Shown: positions 27,124 through 34,536 of the stretch, in pieces | Position numbering within the stretch: the first letter of the stretch is position 1 | How the letters are laid out: every line of letters starts with the position of its first letter | From: an uncultured Anaeromusa sp. | Lineage (GTDB): Bacteria > Bacillota > Negativicutes > Anaeromusales > Anaeromusaceae | Assembly (NCBI RefSeq): GCF_963668665.1 | Contig: NZ_OY764901.1 | Location: 1 to 64,000, forward strand | Reading direction: 5' to 3' | Length of the DNA stretch: 64,000 bases | Translations under genes and position numbers: made by a program | The notes under the pieces: model-generated | What the model was told of the DNA's origin: nothing | What the model saw: only the letters and a program-made list of their open reading frames with translations | Database searches by the model: none

Positions 27124-27624
27124 ATGGATTCGAAACAAGGAGCTATGTTACTTAGAGATATCATAAGAATGTCATTAAGAAAACAAGGATATCTGCAAAA
27201 AAAAGAAACCTCTTGCTGTGGAATCACCCTCACACAATGTCACGCCTTAATTGAAATAGGTAACGCGGGAGAAATCGCAGCAAACGAATGCGCAAAATTG
27301 CTAAACCTTGACCGAAGCACGATAAGTCGCACTCTTGATAGCATGGTTAAAAGCAACTTGGTAAATCGAAAAGAAAATCCCGAAGATCGCCGATACGTAA
27401 CCATCGAATTAACAGATAAGGGCCGGAAAGTATTCACTTCGATCAACGAAAACTTGGAGGCATATTACTCGAAAATTATCGCCTCAATTCCTAGCGAAAA
27501 TAGAAATGTAGTGTATGAAGCTCTGCCACATTTACTAAAAGCGATTTCAGAAAGTACAATGTTTGACACTACGATCGAAGACTTAATCTCTAAACAAGTT
27601 AAAGGAGGATCAAATAATGAATAA
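27124..27624 (+). CDS. MarR-family regulator, likely arsenic/thiol-responsive
   Basis: A 166-residue MarR protein. The recognition core reads [52 protein letters not shown]. Cys31, Cys32 and Cys39 ([13 protein letters not shown]) form a cluster that could bind As(III). The gene overlaps arsM by 8 bases, with arsM starting inside its last codons. So regulator and enzyme are one transcription and translation unit. Arsenic sensing is inferred from the Cys cluster and the neighbour. Confidence 0.85.
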   Translation: MDSKQGAMLLRDIIRMSLRKQGYLQKKETSCCGITLTQCHALIEIGNAGEIAANECAKLLNLDRSTISRTLDSMVKSNLVNRKENPEDRRYVTIELTDKGRKVFTSINENLEAYYSKIIASIPSENRNVVYEALPHLLKAISESTMFDTTIEDLISKQVKGGSNNE

Positions 27625-28426
27625 AATCAGGCAAACGGTTAAGAAAAAATACGCAGAGGCCATTAAAAATAGAACTGGCTGCGGCTCCAATAGTTCTTCT
27701 TGTTGTGGTGGCGCCGGAAACACAAGTCAAATCACAAGCAACTTATATACGCATTTAGAAGTAAGCGAATTGCCCGAAGATATACTCGCTTCTTCGTTTG
27801 GATGTGGCAACCCAACTGCTCTTACTGAACTTCATGCAGGTGAAACAGTACTAGATCTAGGCAGTGGAGCCGGTCTCGACGTATTACTTTCTGCCAAACG
27901 AGTAGGACCAACCGGAAAAGCGTACGGCCTTGATATGACCGATGAAATGCTGGAAGTTGCAGAAAAGAACCGAGAGTTATCCGGTCTTACAAATGCAGAA
28001 TTTCTCAAAGGTCATATTGAAGAAATCCCCCTCCCAAACAGCACAGTCGATGTAATAATATCCAATTGTGTAATCAATCTTTCTGGCGATAAAGACAAAG
28101 TCCTCAAAGAAGCATTCCGCGTATTGAAGCCCGAAGGGCGTTTTGCCGTTTCTGACATTGTAATTCTTCGCGAATTACCCGAAAAGATAAGAAAAAGTCT
28201 CTTAGCTTGGGCCGGTTGTATTTCCGGCGCTATGACAATTTCAGAATACCAAAGCAAACTACTTGAAGCAGGCTTCGAAAAAGTTGATGTTGAAATTACG
28301 CAGACCTATGAGTTTTCCGAAATCGCTAGTGATATATATTCAGGACTAACTGCAGATGAGCAAGCAAATCTTGAAAATTCGATTGCAAGCGCTTTTATCC
28401 GAGCAAGTAAACCTTCTTCAAAATAA
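27617..28426 (+). CDS. arsM: Arsenite S-adenosylmethionine methyltransferase
   Basis: A 269-residue ArsM-type methyltransferase. SAM motif I is [23 protein letters not shown], preceded by the typical ASSFGCGNP with C63. C151 (SNCVINL) and C201 (WAGCISGA) complete the three Cys that bind As(III). A Cys-rich N-terminal segment (GCG...SSCCGG) is common in this family. It methylates arsenite to volatile or less trapped forms. A MarR gene overlaps its start. Confidence 0.93.
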   Translation: MNKIRQTVKKKYAEAIKNRTGCGSNSSSCCGGAGNTSQITSNLYTHLEVSELPEDILASSFGCGNPTALTELHAGETVLDLGSGAGLDVLLSAKRVGPTGKAYGLDMTDEMLEVAEKNRELSGLTNAEFLKGHIEEIPLPNSTVDVIISNCVINLSGDKDKVLKEAFRVLKPEGRFAVSDIVILRELPEKIRKSLLAWAGCISGAMTISEYQSKLLEAGFEKVDVEITQTYEFSEIASDIYSGLTADEQANLENSIASAFIRASKPSSK

Positions 28427-28608
28427 GTTTCTTGTTTAGCATTTCTTCCACGTACCCATGGACCAATTTCTTTAGTTCTCTCCTCTAGTTGGCATCCTCT
28501 CCGGGACATGTCTGTAGCTCCTTGCGATGAATAGGTATGATAACTTTATTCTCCCACCACGCTGCATGTCATGTCCTTTTTTATTAGCACCATATAACCT
28601 CTTAAATG

Positions 28609-28650
28609 CAAAGCGATCTCTTGCCCACTGCCGCAAGAGATCGCTTTTTG
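28609..28650. terminator. Bidirectional terminator between arsM and the DGC operon
   Basis: AAGCGATCTCTTG pairs perfectly with CAAGAGATCGCTT, with a T5 run on the plus side. It lies between convergent genes ending at 28426 and 28684. The stretch 28427-28608 shows nothing else. Confidence 0.8.
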
Positions 28651-28683
28651 ATTGTACTGTACTTACTGCTCGCTTCTGTTCCT

Positions 28684-29160
28684 CTATTCTGGTTTTTCTG
28701 CAAGCATTTCTTGAACCTGGGAAGCTACCTGCACGGCAAAACCTTCAATCTGTTCCCTCGGAAGATCAAATATTTCAAAATATTTTTCCCTATCGAAATC
28801 ATATAAAGTTGCTGCTTCAACTATGCTAGGAGAAAAACTCGGAAGACGCATTTGCATCATTTTGGTTCCACAATGCAAGAAGCAGCCTTCAATAACAAGC
28901 ACGCGAGGAGCTCTTTCAATTATAGTTCTAAAACCAGACTCCCCTGTCATTGCATCTCCTAAACAAATCCTAATCGTTTCTTCTCTTGCTCGTTGATACG
29001 CTACTATATTGGCAGCTACTCTAGCGACTTCACCTTTGATGCAGCCTCCCTCACAGGCCATTATGGCTATCTTTGATTCTCCTTCCATCTTTTTCTCAAC
29101 ATATCGAGCTCCTTCCGGACAAACCCGTACATTGCTATTTCCCGCATGGCAAGCACCCAT
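28684..29160 (-). CDS. DGC-like putative zinc-binding protein (second copy)
   Basis: A 158-residue cytoplasmic protein. Cys occur in MGACHAG, RVCPEGA, MACEGGCIKGEVAR and VIEGCFLHCGTKM. The EGC takes the place of the DGC motif of the 'putative zinc-binding protein' family. The arrangement repeats that of the shorter paralogue at 29421, with an N-terminal extension and a longer C-terminus. It is the last gene of the ECF-sigma-linked operon. Metal or metalloid binding is likely from the Cys pattern; the physiological role is unknown. The start follows AAGGAGG. Confidence 0.7.
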   Translation of the reverse strand: MGACHAGNSNVRVCPEGARYVEKKMEGESKIAIMACEGGCIKGEVARVAANIVAYQRAREETIRICLGDAMTGESGFRTIIERAPRVLVIEGCFLHCGTKMMQMRLPSFSPSIVEAATLYDFDREKYFEIFDLPREQIEGFAVQVASQVQEMLAEKPE

Positions 29161-29183
29161 ACAACAGCCTCCTTAAGCTCCAA

Positions 29184-29390
29184 CTATTTTCCTTGGTCAT
29201 TGTCTTTTGTATCTAGTTTAGAAAAACCGCCGCAATGCGAGCGATCATTGGAACCGCAGCAGCACAGCATACCCATTCTCTTTCTAAAGAAAAAGCAAAC
29301 ACCCATAAAAAACATTGTGACCACCAGCATTACAGCTAAACAAAACAACCATTCACTTCCGTTCAGACAACTCGCTGAACTCCACCACAT
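29184..29390 (-). CDS. Small Cys-rich membrane protein
   Basis: A 68-residue ORF starting at ATG after AAAGAGGTG. A membrane helix (WLFCLAVMLVVTMFFMGVCFFF) is followed by a basic stop-transfer and a Cys cluster MLCCCGSNDRSHCGG. It sits between the two DGC-type genes with short gaps on both sides, so it belongs to the operon. No known family was recognised. Its Cys cluster on the cytoplasmic side would suit metal or thiol handling. Confidence 0.6.
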   Translation of the reverse strand: MWWSSASCLNGSEWLFCLAVMLVVTMFFMGVCFFFRKRMGMLCCCGSNDRSHCGGFSKLDTKDNDQGK

Positions 29391-29420
29391 TCGATTCACC
29401 TCTTTACTCACTTCAAACTA

Positions 29421-29771
29421 CTAAATATGCATCTTTGCCTTTGCAATTTCCTCATCACTAATCGATAAGTTGCTGTTCTTTTCAAAACCAACTTCTGTCA
29501 ACACAGTATGGCGATGGACCACAACTCCGGCTTTTTCAAGAGTTTTTCCTGTACACCGAACGCTACATCCATCAATAGCGATCACTTGCTTCGCCTTTTT
29601 TGCTGCCGTTACAATCCCTTCTACCTGTCCGCCAATTCCAGCTAAACAAAATAGCTTTCCTTTGCCTTCCATTGTTAATGCTTTACCCGCTTCATTTGCC
29701 AGTTGTCCTACATTAGAGCCTCCCGCGCATGCAAAAAGCAAAACCAACTCATTATTCTCTTCTCCTAACAT
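29421..29771 (-). CDS. DGC-domain putative zinc-binding protein (first copy)
   Basis: A 116-residue protein with LFACAGGSNVGQLANEAGKAL, LFCLAGIGGQVEGIV and the namesake IAIDGCSVRCTGKTLEKAGV. This Cys set defines the DGC/putative zinc-binding family. It starts after AGAAAGGGGG, 31 bases behind the carboxymuconolactone decarboxylase-like gene. Function is unproven. Relatives are often found with metalloid-resistance or redox genes, and arsM lies about 1 kb away here. Confidence 0.8.
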   Translation of the reverse strand: MLGEENNELVLLFACAGGSNVGQLANEAGKALTMEGKGKLFCLAGIGGQVEGIVTAAKKAKQVIAIDGCSVRCTGKTLEKAGVVVHRHTVLTEVGFEKNSNLSISDEEIAKAKMHI

Positions 29772-29802
29772 CTATATCCCCCTTTCTTATACAATGGTTT
29801 CT

Positions 29803-30072
29803 TTAACTTTTGCAGCAACTATGGCTAACAAGCAATTCCCGCTCTGCCGTCCTTGTTGTGTTTTTTCCAGAAATTTCTTTAATATATTCATCCATTTTAT
29901 AAGCTGCGCCCTTTCGTACTGCTTTGCCTGTTGCAATCGCCTCAAGAATTTCACTCTCGTCAATTCCGTTTTCCTTTGCTTTCTCGACATGGTACTGCAA
30001 ACAAGGCTGGCAATTAACTCCTACAGAAACACCAATGGAGATTAAAGAGCGAACTTGTTCAGAAATAGCCAT
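29803..30072 (-). CDS. Carboxymuconolactone decarboxylase (AhpD-like) family protein
   Basis: An 89-residue CMD-family protein. The helical core carries GVNCQPCLQYHVEKAKENG, with a CxxC plus His arrangement like the AhpD catalytic site, which suggests peroxide- or disulfide-linked redox chemistry. It starts after AAAAGGAGG. It is the first gene after the sigma-factor gene, with a weak hairpin between, and is followed closely by the DGC genes. Confidence 0.85.
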   Translation of the reverse strand: MAISEQVRSLISIGVSVGVNCQPCLQYHVEKAKENGIDESEILEAIATGKAVRKGAAYKMDEYIKEISGKNTTRTAERELLVSHSCCKS

Positions 30073-30131
30073 ATATTACACCTCCTTTTCTTATATAGAC
30101 GAGAAACAGGCCGAAAAAGATACACTTGAAC

Positions 30132-30171
30132 AAAAAAATACCGCTTGCCTTTATAAGACAGACGGTATTTT
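30132..30171 (-). terminator. Hairpin between sigma factor and CMD genes
   Basis: AAATACCG.CT pairs with AG.CGGTATTT around a loop of about 14 bases, with T6 on the minus-strand exit side. It may partly terminate sigma-gene transcripts, leaving the DGC genes to read-through or a separate start. Confidence 0.6.
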
Positions 30172-30189
30172 ATAAGCAACGGAAACAAT

Positions 30190-30765
30190 TCATCCCCTTT
30201 TGGGATCACAGGAGAACTCATTTCTTTCATCCCAAGAAAAGTCACAGGCCTTTGTAAGCTCTTCTTTAAGCCGCTTTTTGCCTCGATGAAGATGCGTTTT
30301 CACAACGCCAACGCTCAATCCCAACACCTCGGAAATCTCTTGATTTGAAAATCCCCCTAACTCACTTAATACGATTACCATCCGGTAGTTCTCCGGCAAT
30401 TTATCAATAACGCCTCGAATGCACTGATTCATTTCTTTATGAATTGTATTTGACTCCACTGAATTCGCATGTTGCGCTTCCATTGGCACACTTCGTTCCG
30501 GTTCTTGCAGCGAAATTTGTTTTGTCTCAAAGCGATAAGAAGCCTTTTTTAGTCGATCGATTGCCATATTAGTAGCAATCTTATAGATCCACGTAGAAAG
30601 TTTTGCCTCATGCCGAAAGTCTGCCAAGCTTGAATTTACTTTTAAAAAAACCTCTTGTGTAACTTCTTCAGCTTCTCTTGGCTCCAAAAACCTAAGCAAA
30701 TACCGTTCTATAGGTTTTGCAAACTCATGGTATATAGCGGTAAAATCAGGATTTTCCGGCTCCAT
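30190..30765 (-). CDS. ECF-type RNA polymerase sigma factor
   Basis: A 191-residue sigma factor. Region 2 is visible in FLEPREAEEVTQEVFLKVNSSLADFRHEAKLSTWIYKIATNMAIDRLKKA and region 4 in LPENYRMVIVLSELGGFSNQEISEVLGLSVGVVKTHLHRGKKRLK. No anti-sigma factor gene is next to it. Its place would be taken by the CMD/DGC operon downstream, which may sense or respond directly. The start is the ATG after AAGGAGG. The intergenic region 30784-31013 shows no clear gene or hairpin. Confidence 0.9.
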   Translation of the reverse strand: MEPENPDFTAIYHEFAKPIERYLLRFLEPREAEEVTQEVFLKVNSSLADFRHEAKLSTWIYKIATNMAIDRLKKASYRFETKQISLQEPERSVPMEAQHANSVESNTIHKEMNQCIRGVIDKLPENYRMVIVLSELGGFSNQEISEVLGLSVGVVKTHLHRGKKRLKEELTKACDFSWDERNEFSCDPKRG

Positions 30766-31013
30766 AAGGCACCTCCTTGGCACATATTATAAAAGTTCTA
30801 TTTTAGTTCACTGAAAACAGCAGCATCCCACAATCAGCTACGTAATCAACTAGCAATACTTATTTCTGCCATTGAGCCTTGAATGTTACCTGTCCAATAT
30901 ATTGAGCCCACGGTTAACTATACAATTCTCATTTTCAAATTCCTGCCAACCCCCTATATTTTTTAGCAATTACCTAAAATTCACCATTAATCATTGAAGC
31001 CAGTCATAGAAAA

Positions 31014-31066
31014 ATCCGCCTAAACCCAACGTCTAGGCGGACAAGTAAAACACATATATTTTTTAT
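31014..31066. repeat. CGCCTA hairpin plus ACACATAT tail, one of three similar copies
   Basis: A hairpin TCCGCCTAAAC..GTCTAGGCGGA is followed by ACAAGTAAAACACATAT. The same hairpin and tail recur at 50576-50609 and 51283-51325, and the hairpin alone at 26261. It probably works as a terminator, but the conserved tail suggests a common mobile origin. Confidence 0.55.
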
Positions 31067-31283
31067 TTAGATAACATTCTTGGCTACAAAACTTACGCCA
31101 GCCAACCCCTAACGATTTGAATTCTTTCCCGCAATATTCACAGTTAAGGGCGTATGCTTTTCGATGCTCCTTTTCCCCTTCTCTTTTACAACTTAATGAA
31201 CAATATTTTCTCTTCCGCCCGCAACTATTTTGTTCAAGTGTCCATTTGTCACGCTTATCCCCTCCTTGACAAGCATTAATCAC
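31020..31283 (-). CDS. Small treble-clef/zinc-finger-like protein
   Basis: An 87-residue ORF with two zinc-finger-like units: SCGRKRKYCSLSCKREGEKEH and CEYCGKEFKSLGVGWRKFCSQECY shortened as CEYCGKEF...FCSQECY. This is the pattern of small RNA/DNA-binding zinc proteins found near mobile elements. The last residues (CPPRRWV) and the stop are encoded by the hairpin repeat at 31014, so the natural C-terminus may have been lost. A long inverted repeat covers the start. Function unknown. Confidence 0.55.
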   Translation of the reverse strand: MINACQGGDKRDKWTLEQNSCGRKRKYCSLSCKREGEKEHRKAYALNCEYCGKEFKSLGVGWRKFCSQECYLNKKYMCFTCPPRRWV

Positions 31284-31307
31284 TCAAAAAATGATGCTTG
31301 TCAAGGA
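31263..31307. promoter_or_regulatory. Long inverted repeat over the zinc-finger gene start
   Basis: TCCTTGACAAGCAT (31263-31276) and its exact complement ATGCTTGTCAAGGA (31294-31307) are separated by 17 bases. The repeat covers the 5' end of the small zinc-finger gene. It may be an operator or a hairpin. Its layout resembles the repeat ahead of the AbiEi gene (51156-51202). Confidence 0.5.
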
Positions 31308-31365
31308 TATCAATATAGGTTACAACATGGCCAAGCAATGATAACGCCGATCAGCTATTAACGTT

Positions 31366-32079
31366 TTAATCACTGCACGCTTGACACCTCAAACGGAAAA
31401 ATGCTAAAGAAAATGCCGACACGAAAAATGCAAAAACAACCGAGATAACACCGATACAGCTAACTATCGTGATCGATGAAGTTTCTACCGCGAATCCGCC
31501 AATGCCAGCACCAACGGCATAGCCGAGTTGTACAAACGAGCTGTTGAGGCTAAGCATAATACCAGAAGCCTTTGGAGCTAACGATACGATATTAAAGCTC
31601 TGCATCAGCGCGAAGCACCAGACGGAAGTCGTCCAAAGCATAATTAACATAATATCCGTCATTGTCGAGGCAGAGCTAACAGACACGAGAGAAAGAGAAA
31701 TTGCTTGAACGGCCATGCTGCCTATGAGCGCACGAGCGGTTCCAACCCGATCCGCTAAGATGCCTCCAAGTTTGGAACCTATCATACCCGCGATACCCAA
31801 AGCAAACAGAATACTGCTCATCTCCTGCTCACTCATTGGCCATAGAGAAGTCAGGAATGGAGTGATATACGTATTAACCACAGAATAACTGATAAATACA
31901 AAGAATGTCACTCCAAGGGCAGCGGCAATACTCGGTTTTTTCAAAAGGGAAACTTGCTTACTAAAAGGAACCGGCGTTTCGCCATACATAGCCGAAAGCA
32001 AGCGCGCAACGGCTAACCACCCCAGCAAACTTAGAAAACCGATACTCCAAAATATTGCCTGCCAATCATACGCTGGGGA
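31366..32079 (-). pseudogene. C-terminal half of an MFS transporter, fused to an intron RT fragment
   Basis: From YDWQAIFWSIGFLSLLGWL onward the reading frame is a major-facilitator transporter: about seven helices, with the loop ADRVGTARALIGS (motif A of the second half) and SFVQLGYAVGAGIGG. A normal MFS protein has about 12 helices. The first part is missing and is replaced in frame by a reverse transcriptase fragment. The N-terminal half is not found elsewhere in the window. A transport function is therefore unlikely unless an internal start makes a half-carrier. Confidence 0.75.
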
Positions 32080-33207
32080 GATAATTCCTCCCTGCGGCGT
32101 TCCAGTATCGGTTTCATAGACTTCGCCCTCTTGCATGACTCCAGCTTTCAAAAATCGCTGTATCAGCTTCAGTAGATTCGGGTCTTGAATTCGTTCTTGC
32201 AGGAACTTCACCATCCACCCATGGTCTACGTTATCAAAGAAGCCTTTAATGTCCGCATCTACAACAAAATTGACTTTCTTGGTTTCGATGATTTTAGTGA
32301 CTTTCTTCAGCGCATCATGACAGCTTCTTCCCGGTCTAAATCCATACGAGCAATCCAGAAATTCCACTTCATAGATTACAGTCAAGATTTCATTGAGTAC
32401 TTTCTGTACTATTTTATCTTCGTAGGCTGGTAATCCTAACGGTCTTTTCTTACCGTCACCTTTCGGAATATATACTCTCTTTACAGGTTGAGGCTTATAC
32501 GCCTGCCGCTTCATTTTCTCTAGAAGATTATCGATGTTTTCCTGTAGTTTATCATCGTATTCCTCTTTTGTTACGGCGTCAATCCCGGTTGCTCTATCTG
32601 CTGCTAATGCGCTATGGGCGGCTTTCAGACTCTTCTCGTCAAGAGCATGTATTAGTGTTTGCAGTTTCATTCTTGGTCTTCGTTTGGCTAAATCGGCTAT
32701 CCTTGTCAGTTTTGTTTCCAATGTTTCTCTCTGCCTCCAGTGCAGCATTGTTTCCCTTTTCAAGGGCACTGTTATGTTACGCCCTTCCCTCTACAGGCAT
32801 TACCCTGCTTCCTCAGTACTATGGCGTAATCCGACTCCCCGCCGTCTATTTGGCTTCCTCGTCATCAACTTGTTGGCCATACTCTCTTTTGAGGGCGGCA
32901 GGGTCTCCCAAGTTCACACGGAGTAACGTTGTGTAGCATGCCAAGACCTACGATCCCGGGGCGCCAAGCTTAGCTCGCCTTTATCGCTAAACCCAGTATT
33001 GTCTTCTGCTCGTCCCATGCATCGACCATTCCCAAGAGGGATTTCGGGATTCCACATCTTCAGCTTACGCTTTCGGCCTACTACCTTTCCTACCTACGCT
33101 TAGACCTGGCGTTACCGCTTCAGTCCCAAGGCTGGATACCGGGTGGCTGGCTAGACCTTCCCGGGCAGGAGTTCCACCCGCTATACTCCGTGCGCTTCTT
33201 GGCGCAC
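32080..33207 (-). mobile_element. 5' part of a group II intron, truncated inside its RT gene
   Basis: The intron start GTGCGCC is at 33207 on the minus strand, followed by GAAGCGCAC and a typical non-coding 5' region to 32770. The maturase ORF starts at 32769 and runs through RATGIDAVTKEEYD, KKRPLGLPAYEDKIVQ, DCSYGFRPGRSCHDALKK, VVDADIKGFFDNVDH and GTPQGGIISP. It then ends abruptly at about 32080, before the YADD active site. The 3' half of the intron, including domains IV-VI, is absent, so it cannot splice. It differs in sequence from the complete intron at 5939-7842. Confidence 0.85.
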
Positions 33208-33300
33208 GGGACGTTCCTTTTCATCCCCTTGCGCCTTGTTGCCAATATTTTCTTCTTCTTATTTTCTGCAATCTCCTTCTTTACCTTTCATCTATACAAC

Positions 33301-33345
33301 AAAACCGCCACTGCATACGAATTACTTCGTACACAATGGCGGTTC
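33301..33345 (-). terminator. purC terminator
   Basis: AACCGCCA.TG pairs with CA.TGGCGGTT, with TACGAA..TTCGTA in the upper stem, 15 bases past the purC stop. Same hairpin family as 14211, 17129 and 18673. The stretch 33208-33300 holds no gene. Confidence 0.8.
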
Positions 33346-33359
33346 TAGATAAATATAGT

Positions 33360-34262
33360 CTACAGTTTCACTCCAAGCTCCTTACCAGTGAGCAGTTGGT
33401 ATGCTTCAACATAACGCTTTGCGGTTTCAAGAACCAACTCGTCTGGCAGAGCCGGAGGAGGCGGCGTCATGTCCCAAGGTTGTTTAGTTAACCAGTCGCG
33501 CAGAATTTGTTTGTCGAAGCTCGGCTGGGACTTACCAGGCTCATACCCTTCCTGTGGCCAAAAGCGAGAAGAATCCGGAGTCAGGGCTTCATCGATCCAT
33601 ATCAGGTTCCCGTCAAGAAGACCAAATTCGAACTTGGTATCTGCAATGATGATGCCTCGAGTCTCGGCATAGGCGCGTGCCTGCTTGAAGATAGCAACGG
33701 AAGTTTCGCGCAACTTCTTATACAACTCACTGCCGATGAGTTTCTCCCCCTCTTCCTCGGTAATGTTTTCGTCGTGAGTTCCCAATTCCGCCTTTGTGGA
33801 GGGAGTGAAGAGAACCTCCTCCAATTTTGCGGATTCAACGAGATTCTTTGGCAAGACATGTCCGCAAACCGATCCTTGGGCTAGATAATCCTTCCAACCA
33901 GACCCGGTGATGTGTCCGCGAACAATGCATTCCAACGGTAATGGTTTGGCTTTTTTCGCCAGCAAGAATCGCCCTTCCAATTCATCACAGTAGGGCTTGA
34001 GGTTGTCAGGCAGATCCTTAGTATCAGCGGAAATAATATGGTTGGGGACTATGTTCTGAAATTTCTCCATCCAAAACAAGGTTATCTGATTTAGAACCAC
34101 TCCCTTGAAAGGGATGGGTCTATCCATAATCACGTCAAACGCCGACATGCGGTCGGTGGTTACCAACAATAGTGTTTCCTGATCAATTTCATAAATGTCC
34201 CGTACCTTCCCCTTGGCTATCATAGGGTATTCTTTAATGTTCGTCTCAGCGACTACTTTCAT
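33360..34262 (-). CDS. purC: SAICAR synthase (phosphoribosylaminoimidazole-succinocarboxamide synthase)
   Basis: A 300-residue PurC of the longer, eukaryote-like/class with the C-terminal extension. Motifs: GKVRDIYEI near the N-terminus, LLVTTDRMSAFDVIMDRPIPFKG, PLECIVRGHITGSGWKDY, ADTKFEFGLLDG and WIDEALTPDSSRFWP. It adds aspartate to CAIR with ATP in purine synthesis. The ATG follows AGAAGGAG, which removes a 54-residue in-frame extension. It stands alone, with no other pur genes beside it. Confidence 0.95.
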   Translation of the reverse strand: MKVVAETNIKEYPMIAKGKVRDIYEIDQETLLLVTTDRMSAFDVIMDRPIPFKGVVLNQITLFWMEKFQNIVPNHIISADTKDLPDNLKPYCDELEGRFLLAKKAKPLPLECIVRGHITGSGWKDYLAQGSVCGHVLPKNLVESAKLEEVLFTPSTKAELGTHDENITEEEGEKLIGSELYKKLRETSVAIFKQARAYAETRGIIIADTKFEFGLLDGNLIWIDEALTPDSSRFWPQEGYEPGKSQPSFDKQILRDWLTKQPWDMTPPPPALPDELVLETAKRYVEAYQLLTGKELGVKL

Positions 34263-34536
34263 ATGTCTACTCCTTCTATGCCTACAGCGGACAGATGGTC
34301 CCCAAAAACTCCAGCAGAAATGTAGGAAACCATACCTATTGGTTGCGGCAAATTTTTTTGGTGAAAACCACCGCCGCACTTCCACGGCGATTATCTTCAC
34401 GCTTAACAATATTTTATCATGCAATGCTGACTATTTACAGTCATAGTATTTCAAATTCAGGCGTTAAAACGAATTCACTTGGCAACATCGCAGGGAAGTC
34501 ATAAAACAACTCTGATATATTTGCCGCCATTTTTTC

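Noticed and set aside
32534..32936. Plus-strand frames of 120-130 codons
   Set aside because: They are opposite the truncated intron reverse transcriptase and its 5' region.
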